Positions 56,478-64,000 of a stretch of DNA of 64,000 nt are shown one piece after another (within the stretch, counting starts at the first letter, position 1; each line of letters begins with the position of its first letter). Source of the stretch: Phycisphaerae bacterium (GTDB lineage Bacteria; Planctomycetota; Phycisphaerae; UBA1845; Fen-1342); contig JANQFV010000017.1 in assembly GCA_028277645.1 (NCBI GenBank), positions 1 through 64,000 of the forward strand, given 5' to 3'. The position numbers and the translations under genes were made by a program. The notes beneath the pieces are model-generated. The model saw only the letters and a program-made list of their open reading frames with translations. It did not search any database and was not told the origin of the DNA.

Positions 56478-58772
56478 TTACCCCTGTATGAGCAACGCCA
56501 CGAACGGGTTGATGTCCTCGAATCCGGCACTGCCGTTGCCATCGGTGTCCGCATTCAGTAGATGACAATCCGGATACCACGCCTGCCAGAGGGGCAGATC
56601 CGTGAGCACGGCGACAAACGCGTTGATGTCGCCGAAGTCGACGACGCCGTCGCAATTCACATCGCCGGCCAAAGTCTGGGTGATCGTGGTCACCTCAACT
56701 GCGACGTAGTCGTGATACGTCCGGTCGCCGCCGCGTTCGGCGTAAAGTAGCAATCGCAGCCGCCCGTTGACATCCAGGAAGTTATCGACGTTCGCGCGCA
56801 CAACACCCGTCAACTCGCCGTCTACATTCCCGGCCCAGTTATCGAAGAAGCGATTCTGGCCGGTCAGCCCGCCGCCATCACCCCAGGCGCCGGTAACCTG
56901 ATTCCAGGCATACAACTCGACCTGCGCACAGTCGTAGGCCAGCCCCTCCCACAGCACGGAGATCTCGTCGATGTCTTCCGGATACTCCGCCAGCGTGAAC
57001 TCGAATACGTAGGTCGACTCGTAGCTCGACGACGGCGTGCTCGAAATCAGGCGATTCACGTCAGAGTAGCCGCCAGTAGCGTCCGAAGCAGACGCGCGAA
57101 GGTACTCATCGGCGGTCAGCGCGACCGCGACCGGTTGTGAATTGGCCCCGACGAGCGTCCAGGCAACCGTGCTCCCACCCCAGCCGAAATGCGACGTCCC
57201 CGCAGCGCTACTGAAGTCGTACGTCGACTGATCGGCGCGCACAATCGCACAGGGACCTGCCATCGTGGCCTCCCCCTGATCAGTGTCGGCGGAGGTCGCC
57301 ACGACTCGGATGGAAACGTTCGGCGCCGCCGTATCAGGCACCGTCCAGGCATACTCGCCGGAGTTGCTGGTCGTTGCGATGTGCGTCCACGCCTTCACAT
57401 CCGTCGAGTAGTACAGATCGACCACGGGGATCGCAACGTTGTCCGTATCCGTCGCAACCCAGCGGATCACCTCTTCGGTGCCCGCCACCAGCAGGTCATC
57501 GGGTTGCGGCGACAGCACACAAACCGCCGGCGTGCTGCCCGTGTAACGCGGGACTTGCTTGACGATGCAGTGAATGGCCCCCGCCGCCCAGATGATGTCG
57601 TAACAGTTGATCGGGACGATCTCTACGCCGGGACCCGCGGCTGCCTCCCAAGCGGCGACCGCCTCAGCATCTTCATCCATATACGCGAAATTCCCCAGCC
57701 CGTACGACGGAATGAAGATACGATCGTTCACGCGGAATGCGTTGGCATACGTCAGGTGTGAGTTGTACCCACTCACCAGCGCATTCCACGCCGGCGGACG
57801 GTGTACCGTGTATCCGAGGCTCTCCATGTACGCCGCCCCTGCGTCGGTGCGTGCGATGGCCGTTGCATTCGAGCCCGGAAGAAACTCCGACACGATCACG
57901 TTGTCCTCGTCGACGATGTACAGCCACATGTCAATGTGCCCCGTCCCGTCCACACTGGCGGGCAGGCGGTCGAGAATGTGCAACGTATCAATGCCCAGGT
58001 AACGCTGGTGCAACTCTCCCAGAAACGTGTCGTCGAAACCACCGGCGGCCGGATTGTCCTCGCGGATCAACGAGGTAACGAATGCCGTGCGGTCGGGGCC
58101 GGGCAGGAAGTTGCCACCCGAGAAATACACCGGCACGTCGTAGGTCGGCACGCCGAAGTAGTCATCGCCCACCAACGTGGGCACGAAATTGTCCTGAGCT
58201 CGGCCGGGATAGTAATGGCTGTCGCCGACAACCATTGTGCCATCTTGCCACTGAAAGTGCGGTCCGAAGTCGCGCATCCAGACGGAGTTCGTGCCTGCTA
58301 CATTGATGAACTCGACCTTGCTCATGTCCGCCCCGCCAGCGACGAATGCGTTCGTGGCATGACTCTCGTCAGAGGCCGAGCTCACGACCACGTAAGCGAT
58401 CTCGTCGTACGTCGGACCGGCGGTGAGTGCGACGACGCAATCCGTTACCGTCGAATTGAAGTGTCCGCGCTTGTATTGGAACAACACGCCGCGCACCGGT
58501 TCGTACTCCGGGGCCGCGGTGATCAGTCCCGCCGTCGGCTCGTCCCGTGCGTCGCGCAGGTCGATCGCCCGTGGGCCGATATCCAGCTTCGGATTCCACG
58601 GCGTGCCGCCTTCCCGCCACCGCGGCAAACCCGGGCCGTACCAGGGTTGCTGCGAGATTGAGTCTGATCCAGCCACCGCAACCGGCTCGCGATCGGGGGC
58701 CTCATTCTGCGCGCATACGCACAGCACGCACGTTCCTGCCAGAACGAGCGCTGCAAGTCGCCTGATGTCCAC
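56478..58772 (-). CDS. Secreted agmatine/peptidylarginine deiminase-like protein with dockerin-like tail
   Basis: 764 aa from a GTG at 58772, with AAGGAG 7 bases upstream; ATGs further up (58814, 58937) lack an RBS. The signal peptide is RRLAALVLAGTCVLCVCA. Residues ~60-410 match the porphyromonas-type peptidylarginine/agmatine deiminase family: NSVWMRDFGPHFQ (~163), DGTGHIDMWLYIVD (~276) and the nucleophile Cys in WAAGAIHCIVKQVP (~400). Next are an Ig-like domain (VRWVATDTDN; VDLYYSTDVKAWTHI) and a beta-sandwich (~530-690). The C-terminal ~64 residues are dockerin-like, with two EF-hand loops (GDVNCDGVVDFGDINAFV and NADTDGNGSAGFEDINPFV). It probably converts arginine-type guanidino groups to ureido groups outside the cytoplasm; the real substrate is unknown. 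Confidence 0.88.
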   Translation of the reverse strand: MDIRRLAALVLAGTCVLCVCAQNEAPDREPVAVAGSDSISQQPWYGPGLPRWREGGTPWNPKLDIGPRAIDLRDARDEPTAGLITAAPEYEPVRGVLFQYKRGHFNSTVTDCVVALTAGPTYDEIAYVVVSSASDESHATNAFVAGGADMSKVEFINVAGTNSVWMRDFGPHFQWQDGTMVVGDSHYYPGRAQDNFVPTLVGDDYFGVPTYDVPVYFSGGNFLPGPDRTAFVTSLIREDNPAAGGFDDTFLGELHQRYLGIDTLHILDRLPASVDGTGHIDMWLYIVDEDNVIVSEFLPGSNATAIARTDAGAAYMESLGYTVHRPPAWNALVSGYNSHLTYANAFRVNDRIFIPSYGLGNFAYMDEDAEAVAAWEAAAGPGVEIVPINCYDIIWAAGAIHCIVKQVPRYTGSTPAVCVLSPQPDDLLVAGTEEVIRWVATDTDNVAIPVVDLYYSTDVKAWTHIATTSNSGEYAWTVPDTAAPNVSIRVVATSADTDQGEATMAGPCAIVRADQSTYDFSSAAGTSHFGWGGSTVAWTLVGANSQPVAVALTADEYLRASASDATGGYSDVNRLISSTPSSSYESTYVFEFTLAEYPEDIDEISVLWEGLAYDCAQVELYAWNQVTGAWGDGGGLTGQNRFFDNWAGNVDGELTGVVRANVDNFLDVNGRLRLLLYAERGGDRTYHDYVAVEVTTITQTLAGDVNCDGVVDFGDINAFVAVLTDLPLWQAWYPDCHLLNADTDGNGSAGFEDINPFVALLIQG

Positions 58773-58959
58773 GGAGCATCTCCTTCCTGCCCTGCCATTC
58801 GGTCCCGCGCTCATGTTTTCGAGCGCCACCGCCACCGATCGTACCGCGGCCGCGACCGCATACCAAACAGTAATCGGACGCGCGATTCCCGCTATGTCGA
58901 ATCCCGTCGCTTTATCGGCAGTATCACGCGCGTCCATAGCTCGCCGCCGGCCGCGGAGG

Positions 58960-58965
58960 TAGAAT
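58960..58965 (+). promoter_or_regulatory. Possible -10 element (TAGAAT) for the coiled-coil gene
   Basis: TAGAAT lies 52 bases before the ATG at 59018. No good -35 is found at the proper distance. Weak support only, as for the similar boxes at 51679 and 61525. Confidence 0.25.
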
Positions 58966-59017
58966 AAATCAGAGCTCGCAGGCGCCGTCTGTCTCTCACC
59001 AGATTCCGGGAGGCATC

Positions 59018-60415
59018 ATGGCCGATGACACGGGCATGCCGAAGTCACACCCGTATGCCGGGCGGCCGCGCCGGTGGATAGCGCTCCATCAACAGGCCAA
59101 GGCCGCCGTCGCGCGCCGTCTGCTTGACCACCCCGTCCTCACGCCGCGACAGCTCGCCGAAACCGTAGCCGGCGTACTGCCGATCGCCTTGCGGCAGTGG
59201 CTGTTCGAGCGACTGTCTGAACGGGGATGGCTCGCCGAGAACGCGCGCATCCCGTTCGACGTTCTCGATGGTCCGGGCTGCCCACCCGAGTTCAACGGCC
59301 CGCAGAGGGCGCTCGTGCGCCTGACTGTATTCGGACCGCCGGGACAGGGGCTCGCTTCGCGCGACCGGAGACGTGAAGCGGTGTACCAGCGCCTGTGCGC
59401 CGAGATCATGCGCACCGCGGTGGATACCAGTTCGCTCGACGCGATCTCGCGGCGCGTTATGGCCAGCCCCGAAGTAACGTCCGACGCGGTCCTGATGTCG
59501 ATGATGCGCGCGTTCATCGCTGAGCGTAACGCGTCGCTCAGGATGGCTCGGTCCACCCCCGCTGAACAGCACCAGGCCCAGCAGGAATCGAGCAAGCTGA
59601 TTCGCGCTTTCGACGATGACCGCCCGCAGATCCCGTCGCGCGGCGAGATCCACGCCATTGCTGCCCGCCTGCACTCGGAGTTTGACGCCGGTCTGGCGCA
59701 ATTCTCAGAAGACCGTGCGCGGCGCGCGCTCGATCGGCTGCGCGAGCTGCGCCGCAAGTACCCCGTGCACGTGTCAGCCAACCGCCTCCAGGAATGCGAA
59801 GAACGGTTGGACCGCTTCCTGAAGCAGGCCGGCGTATACCGCCGCCAGATCGAAGACCTGACACGTCAGGCCGTTGACGCGGCGAGCCGCGGCGACGAGG
59901 AGACCGCGAAGTGGATCGACCGTCGACTCTTCGCCATCCACACGCTACTACCGACGTTGCTGCCGCTGGAGCGCCTGGAGCGATTGCGGGCGCAGATCTC
60001 CCAGTCCGAAGCCCGTCACGACGAGGAGGAAACGGCACACGAGCTGCTCGAAAAACAGCGGGCCGTCGCCGCCGAGATCAAGAACCTCGCCGGCGTGATT
60101 CATCGTTTCCACGAACTCACCCGCTCCGGCAAGATCCAGGACGCCGCCTACCACCGGGCGGAGGTCGCATACCGCCAAGCCGTCGAACGGATCCGCACGC
60201 TGGACACGGACTGGCTGGCCGGTCTGCTGTTACAGTTGGAAACCTTCATCGACGATCTGGAGGACCCCGCCGGCGAACTCCAGAGCAAGCTGGACCATTT
60301 CATGGAACGCGTTCGCGACGCGCTGAACACCCTGCGCCGCGAGATCCGCGCGATCCAGGCCGAGACGCAGGGCGGCACCCCGCCACCGCCGAAATCCACG
60401 CCGCCGACGGAGTGA
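59018..60415 (+). CDS. Coiled-coil-rich cytoplasmic protein of unknown function
   Basis: 465 aa; GGGAGG lies 4-8 bases before the ATG. There is no signal peptide or membrane helix. Residues ~20-160 look globular and helical (AVARRLLDHPVLTPRQLAET; FERLSERGWLAENARIPFDV). From ~195 to 455 the protein is almost entirely charged helix with heptad-like spacing (RARRALDRLRELRRKYPVHV; RQIEDLTRQAVDAASRGDEE; KSKLDHFMERVRDALN-type segments), hence long coiled coils. The tail is Gly/Pro/Thr-rich. I recognise no family. It precedes the acyltransferase gene by 82 bases in the same direction and may belong with the lipid gene cluster, but nothing in the sequence proves it. Confidence 0.7.
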   Translation: MADDTGMPKSHPYAGRPRRWIALHQQAKAAVARRLLDHPVLTPRQLAETVAGVLPIALRQWLFERLSERGWLAENARIPFDVLDGPGCPPEFNGPQRALVRLTVFGPPGQGLASRDRRREAVYQRLCAEIMRTAVDTSSLDAISRRVMASPEVTSDAVLMSMMRAFIAERNASLRMARSTPAEQHQAQQESSKLIRAFDDDRPQIPSRGEIHAIAARLHSEFDAGLAQFSEDRARRALDRLRELRRKYPVHVSANRLQECEERLDRFLKQAGVYRRQIEDLTRQAVDAASRGDEETAKWIDRRLFAIHTLLPTLLPLERLERLRAQISQSEARHDEEETAHELLEKQRAVAAEIKNLAGVIHRFHELTRSGKIQDAAYHRAEVAYRQAVERIRTLDTDWLAGLLLQLETFIDDLEDPAGELQSKLDHFMERVRDALNTLRREIRAIQAETQGGTPPPPKSTPPTE

Positions 60416-60497
60416 GCCACTACCGCCTATTGCGTGGTTGCTGCGAATTCCGCACAATGCAGTTTTGAACTTTGCGAGCTTTGCGACGGCTGGAAAT

Positions 60498-61478
60498 ATG
60501 TCCCGCGTTGATGCGATTCCGGAGAACGCTGCCTCCCCACCCCGGGTCGACGAGGACCCGGCCGGCCCATCGAAGAGCCGTGGCATCTCCTGGAACGATC
60601 GCGCCAAGTTCTGGGCGGTCCGGGCGTTTCTGGCCGCGTGGGTGAGCCTGACGAGCCTCAAGGGGCTGTACCTGCTGGGACGCTGGTTCGGCTACCTCGA
60701 GTATCTCATCAACGCCCGCCGGCGGCGGCGCTATCGCCGCGAGCTCGACGCCGCCTTTCCCGAGGGTCTCACCACCGCACGCAGCCGCAGAATCATCCGC
60801 AGCTACTTCCAGCGCACGCGGTGCGATAAGCTCTACTACCTGATCTTCGACCGCCTCCCGCGCGAGAAGATCATGCGGCGAATTCGCTTCCACGGCCGCC
60901 AACACCTTGACGAGGCCCTCGCGCGCGGCCATGGCGTGTACGTCATGCTGAGCCACCACGGCTCGCATCACGTCGCCGGCCTGCTCATGGCCTTGCTGGG
61001 ATACCGCTGCGCGGGTATCCGTGATCGGAACGAGGGTGCGTTGCGGCGTTACGTTCAGGCACACTATGCCGAGACGTTTCCGGAATACGCCGCGATTCGC
61101 GTGCTGTATGCCGACACGTTCCCCCGCGAGATCTATCGCTGCTTCAACGAGAACCTCGTTCTGGGCAGCGCGCTGGACGTCAACCGCGTGCGCGGCTTGG
61201 CGCTGAAGACCTGCCCCGTGAGCATCTTCGGACAGCAGCGCGAGTTCCTGACCGGCACGCTCCAGATTGCGCTGCGCTGCAAAGCAACCATCTGTCAGGC
61301 GTTCGTCGTCTCGCGATCCAACTTTTACTTCCGTCTGATCGTCAAGCCGCCGCTGCACGTCCCGGACATGCAGTCCGGCGGGGAGAGCCCGGAGCTGATT
61401 CGCGATCTGATGCAGCAGTACGCCGACGGCATCGCCGCCCACGTCCGAGAGCATCCGGACCACATCAGCCGTGTTTGA
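60498..61478 (+). CDS. LpxL/HtrB-type lysophospholipid acyltransferase-like protein
   Basis: 326 aa from the ATG at 60498; the frame extends 20 codons upstream without family sequence. A short hydrophobic segment near ~35-55 (FWAVRAFLAAWVSLTSLKGLY) may touch the membrane. The family pattern is present: RRRRYRRELDAAFPEGLT, then IIRSYFQRTRCDKLYYL, VYVMLSHHGSHHVAGLLMALLG in the place of the catalytic HxxxxD/E motif, GYRCAGIRDRNEG, and ALKTCPVSIFGQQREFLTGT. The catalytic acid after the His is not where LpxL has it (HFGNWE), so the active site looks altered. Such enzymes add acyl chains to lipid A or related lipids. It lies upstream of two dehydratase-like genes and an ACP, which supports a lipid role. 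Confidence 0.75.
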   Translation: MSRVDAIPENAASPPRVDEDPAGPSKSRGISWNDRAKFWAVRAFLAAWVSLTSLKGLYLLGRWFGYLEYLINARRRRRYRRELDAAFPEGLTTARSRRIIRSYFQRTRCDKLYYLIFDRLPREKIMRRIRFHGRQHLDEALARGHGVYVMLSHHGSHHVAGLLMALLGYRCAGIRDRNEGALRRYVQAHYAETFPEYAAIRVLYADTFPREIYRCFNENLVLGSALDVNRVRGLALKTCPVSIFGQQREFLTGTLQIALRCKATICQAFVVSRSNFYFRLIVKPPLHVPDMQSGGESPELIRDLMQQYADGIAAHVREHPDHISRV

Positions 61479-61524
61479 GCCGCGCCCCTCGCTGCCGGCA
61501 CTGGCACGCCCCACGCCATCCCGC

Positions 61525-61530
61525 TACAAT
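61525..61530 (+). promoter_or_regulatory. Possible -10 element (TACAAT) for the dehydratase/ACP cluster
   Basis: GCTACAAT is 71 bases before the GTG at 61596, with TGGCAC 17 bases upstream as a poor -35. The TGGCAC could suggest sigma54, but the TTGC partner is missing. Confidence 0.3.
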
Positions 61531-61595
61531 TCGCCGCAATATTTGAGGTGACCGAGGCAAGCGGCGCTGTCGGCGCCGTTTTCTGGAATCGTGTA

Positions 61596-62105
61596 GTGAA
61601 GTTCGTCCTGATTGATCGCGTGCTGGAACTCGAGTCCGGCCAAAGGATTGTGGCCGAGAAGGCCCTCTCCCTGGCCGAAGAGTACCTCGCCGACCATTTC
61701 CCGAAGTTCCCGGTGCTGCCCGGCGTGCTGCTACTGGAAGCGATGGTGCAGGCCAGCGCCTGGATCGTGCGTGAGAAGCTCGATTTCGCCCCCAGCATCG
61801 TGATGCTCAGAGAAGCCCGCAACGTGACCTACAAGAGTTTCCTCGCTCCGGGGCAGATCTTGCGGGTGGAGTCGCGCTGCCGCGATATGTCAGAGACCGA
61901 AAGTCAGTTCGACGCCCGCGGCGAGTTGGTCGACGGACGCGAGATCATGAAGGGCCGCCTCACGCTGCGTCACCTGAACCTCGCCGACACCGACAGCGGT
62001 TACGCCAACATCGATTCGCAGTTACGCGCTCAGCAACGGGCGCTGTTCAATCTGGTCTACAAGGGTGGCTCGGCCGTGCCGGCGGGAGGTTCGGCGGCCG
62101 GGTAG
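61596..62105 (+). CDS. FabZ-like 3-hydroxyacyl-ACP dehydratase (first copy)
   Basis: 169 aa from the GTG at 61596 (MKFVLIDRVLELESG), the usual start of this planctomycete type; a GTG 16 codons earlier is possible. It is a hot-dog fold with catalytic His34 in LADHFPKFPVLPGVL and Glu48 in LLLEAMVQASAW, the FabZ/FabA pair that removes water from 3-hydroxyacyl-ACP. Length is slightly above FabZ (~150), with a Gly/Ala-rich tail. A second homologue at 62539 has its His and Glu at the same positions. With ACP between them the three genes form one tight cluster. Confidence 0.87.
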   Translation: MKFVLIDRVLELESGQRIVAEKALSLAEEYLADHFPKFPVLPGVLLLEAMVQASAWIVREKLDFAPSIVMLREARNVTYKSFLAPGQILRVESRCRDMSETESQFDARGELVDGREIMKGRLTLRHLNLADTDSGYANIDSQLRAQQRALFNLVYKGGSAVPAGGSAAG

Positions 62106-62134
62106 CAATCGAGCTCGATCGGAAGGAGCCCTAG

Positions 62135-62530
62135 ATGGCTAGCATGCCCAGGGAAGAGGTATTCGACAAAGTCCGCCAAGCGTTGGTCGACGCGCTAAGC
62201 GTTGAGGAAGACGAGGTGACGGAAGAGGCGACGCTGACCGGCGACTTGCAGGCCGAGTCGATCGACATTCTCGACATAGTCTTTCGCCTCGAGAAGGCCT
62301 TCAACATCAAGATCTCGCAGGAAGAGCTCACGCCGCAGGACGTGCTCAGCAACCCGGACTACGTCAACAACCGCAAGCTGAACGACGCCGGGCTCGCCGC
62401 GCTCAAAGAGCGCGTGCAACACGCTGACTGGTCCAACTTCGAGCAGGACCCCGACATCGACAAGATCCTCGATGTGTTCACCGTCGGCACGATCGTGAAC
62501 TTCGTCGAGCAAAAGCTCCAGTCGAGCTGA
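62135..62530 (+). CDS. Acyl carrier protein, extended
   Basis: 131 aa; GGAAGGAG about 7 bases before the ATG. Residues ~5-85 form the four-helix ACP fold: VFDKVRQALVDALSV, then LQAESIDILDIVFRLEKAFN, with the phosphopantetheine Ser42 in AESIDILD (the usual D-S-L is E-S-I). Unlike ordinary ~80-aa ACPs it continues with ~45 further residues, DAGLAALKERVQHADWSNFEQ, and a final helical hydrophobic stretch, FTVGTIVNFVEQKLQ. The insertion before the last helix gives a specialised ACP, probably dedicated to the neighbouring dehydratases and ketosynthase. Confidence 0.88.
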   Translation: MASMPREEVFDKVRQALVDALSVEEDEVTEEATLTGDLQAESIDILDIVFRLEKAFNIKISQEELTPQDVLSNPDYVNNRKLNDAGLAALKERVQHADWSNFEQDPDIDKILDVFTVGTIVNFVEQKLQSS

Positions 62531-62538
62531 GGAACGCC

Positions 62539-63027
62539 GTGCGCTGGATCTGGTTTGATCGCTTCGAGGAGTTCGTCCCGGGTGAACGGGCGGTGAGCGT
62601 CAAGAACGTGTCGCTGGCCGAAGACCACCTGCACGATCACTTCCCCGGTTTTCCCATCCAGCCCACCAGCCTCATGATCGAGGGCATGGCCCAAACCGCC
62701 GGCATCCTGGTCGGCCACGCCAAAGATTTCAAAGAAAAGGTCATCCTCGCCAAGGTCAAACGCGCCACGTTCCACCAGATCGTCCGCCCAGGAGATCAGA
62801 TTCGCTTCGATGCCCAGATCGAGCAACTCACAGATATCGCCGCCACGACCCGGGGGGAGATCCGTTGCGGCGAAGATGTAGTCGCGAACGTCGACCTCGT
62901 GTTCTCGCACATTGACCAGAACATGAGCGGTCTGGAGTTCCCTGAGGAGAACTTCGTCTTCACCGACGAGTTCATGGCCCTGCTCCAGACCTACCGCCAG
63001 AAGGACGCGGATAAGATCAAGCTGTAA
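62539..63027 (+). CDS. FabZ-like 3-hydroxyacyl-ACP dehydratase (second copy)
   Basis: 162 aa with a GTG start (TGAGGAAC upstream), nine bases after the ACP stop. The hot-dog fold has His34 in LHDHFPGFPIQPTSL and Glu48 in LMIEGMAQTAGIL, so the catalytic pair is preserved, though PGVL is changed to PTSL. It follows VILAKVKRATFHQIVRPGDQIRF, typical of FabZ. It is clearly different in sequence from the first copy (61596). Two dehydratases around one ACP suggest two stages or a heteromeric enzyme in one pathway. Confidence 0.86.
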   Translation: MRWIWFDRFEEFVPGERAVSVKNVSLAEDHLHDHFPGFPIQPTSLMIEGMAQTAGILVGHAKDFKEKVILAKVKRATFHQIVRPGDQIRFDAQIEQLTDIAATTRGEIRCGEDVVANVDLVFSHIDQNMSGLEFPEENFVFTDEFMALLQTYRQKDADKIKL

Positions 63028-63086
63028 CGCTCGCCGCAGCGCGAGCCGTCACCACGGACTCGACACTGGAACACAGACCCACCAGC

Positions 63087-64000
63087 ATGAAGCGTCGCGT
63101 CGTCATCACCGGACTTGGCCCCGTCGCCCCGTTGGGCGTGGGCGTCGCCGACTTCTGGAACGCCCTGCTCGAAGGCCGCACGGGCATTCGACGCATTCAA
63201 TCGTTCGACCCATCCAGCTTCGCCTCGCAAATCGGCGGCGAGGTGGAGCGTCTCAAGGTCGCCGACTACGTCCACAAGGGTTATCGCAAGGCGGCGAAGA
63301 TCATGGCCCGCGATATCGTGCTGGCCGTCGCCGCCGCGCATCAGGTCGTTACGGATGCCGGGCTGAAGACCAAGTGCCTGCTCGAGCGGGGCGAGGCCGA
63401 TGGCGAACCCAACGTAGACAGTGCGCGCTTCGGTGCAAACATCGGCGCGGGGCTCATCTGTGCCGACCTGCCCGAGCTGGCCGAGGCTCTGCACGCCGCC
63501 AGCAGCGACGGCACATTCGACTACGCCCGTTGGGGAACGGAGGGCATGAACAACCTCACGCCGCTCTGGCTGCTCAAGTTCCTGCCCAACATGCTCGCCT
63601 GCCACGTCACGATCGTGCACGACGCACAAGGCCCCAGCAACACGATCACCTGCGGCGAAGCCAGCAGCCACCTCGCGATCGGCGAGGCCTTTCGCACGAT
63701 CACCCGCGGGGCGGCTGACGTCTGCATCTGCGGCGGTGCCGAGAGCAAAGCCAACCCGATGGCCATCATCCGGCAACAGCTCGGCGACCGCCTGAGCACC
63801 CGTAACGACACACCCGAATCCGCCTGCCGCCCGTTTGCGGCCGATCGCGATGGTACTGTCGTATCAGAAGGTGGCGGCTTGGTCATCCTGGAAGAACTCG
63901 AACACGCGAACCAGCGTGGCGCCAAGATCTACGCCGAGCTTGTCGGCTTCGGCGCCGCACACGACGCGCACATGCCGGCCCAGCCGAGCCTGCCGCCGGA
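63087..64000 (+). CDS. FabF-like beta-ketoacyl synthase with Glu at the active-site Cys (partial at window end)
   Basis: The gene begins at ATG 63087 (MKRRVVITGLGPVAPLGVGV) and runs off the window after 304 codons; the stop and the catalytic C-terminal His are outside. The thiolase-fold N-domain is normal (ITGLGPVAPLGVG; KIMARDIVLAVAAAHQVV; CHVTIVHDAQGPS). The nucleophile loop reads NTITCGEASSHLAIGEAF where active enzymes have TAC(A/S)SS; the position of Cys is Glu191, with a Cys two residues earlier. Loss of the Cys is known from chain-length factors (KS-beta) and decarboxylating KSQ domains, which have Gln. CRPFADRDGTVVSEGGG is typical of KAS II. Thus it is probably a non-condensing partner of a true ketosynthase expected just downstream. 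Confidence 0.85.
   Translation, partial: MKRRVVITGLGPVAPLGVGVADFWNALLEGRTGIRRIQSFDPSSFASQIGGEVERLKVADYVHKGYRKAAKIMARDIVLAVAAAHQVVTDAGLKTKCLLERGEADGEPNVDSARFGANIGAGLICADLPELAEALHAASSDGTFDYARWGTEGMNNLTPLWLLKFLPNMLACHVTIVHDAQGPSNTITCGEASSHLAIGEAFRTITRGAADVCICGGAESKANPMAIIRQQLGDRLSTRNDTPESACRPFAADRDGTVVSEGGGLVILEELEHANQRGAKIYAELVGFGAAHDAHMPAQPSLPP

Noticed and set aside
61502..61516. Sigma54-type promoter upstream of the first FabZ
   Set aside because: TGGCAC is present, but the second half TTGC at the fixed distance is not.
1..64000. CRISPR array
   Set aside because: No regularly spaced identical repeats were seen; the large repeat array is protein-level and divergent, inside the secretin gene.

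Overview
The window looks like chromosomal DNA of a high-GC planctomycete, probably of the Phycisphaerae type. The clues are a secreted protein ending in a short dockerin-like EF-hand tail, a secreted beta-helix-like protein at the left edge, several GTG/TTG starts, a tRNA-Asn lacking an encoded CCA, and a type II secretion/type IV pilus machine built from outsized parts. Assignment to the group is inference from gene content; no 16S gene is present.

Layout. 1-2.3 kb: the start of a secreted repeat protein, then mobile-element debris (IS5-type transposase fragment joined to a tyrosine-recombinase catalytic domain) abutting tRNA-Asn. 2.4-7.2 kb (minus): CvpA-like membrane protein, a membrane-anchored GspE/PilB-like protein with a broken Walker A, and an intact PilT. 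7.4-12.2 kb (minus): Eis-like acetyltransferase, pyruvate kinase, gatA, gatC, rpmB. 12.4-15.4 kb (plus): M24 aminopeptidase-accB-accC. 15.5-22 kb: frameshifted APC permease-Usp, ACT-domain dehydrogenase, secreted cyclophilin, ArsR regulator with a broken SRPBCC gene, a DUF4287/DUF5655 protein and a CBS protein.

22.1-46.0 kb (minus) is the centrepiece, a ~24 kb secretion/pilus locus in the order gspF, gspG, terminator, gspH, gspI, gspJ, gspK, pilM-pilN fusion, pilO/gspM-like, giant secretin, lipoprotein, MreD-like. The secretin gene is ~14 kb (about 4655 aa). It keeps one normal secretin pore at the C-terminus but carries about 45 divergent N-domain-like repeats, where ordinary GspD has three. 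No canonical gspE, gspC or prepilin peptidase is seen; the only GspE-like protein, 16 kb away, lacks the Walker A lysine.

46.3-59 kb: housekeeping and stress genes (DEAD-box helicase, DUF6941 protein, BatD-BatE-SH3 fusion, HslU without HslV, class V aminotransferase, ClC transporter, Mrp ATPase, secreted deiminase-dockerin). 59-64 kb (plus): coiled-coil protein, then acyltransferase, FabZ-like, ACP, second FabZ-like and a ketosynthase whose active-site Cys is Glu, continuing past the window end. This looks like a dedicated lipid or polyketide-like assembly line.
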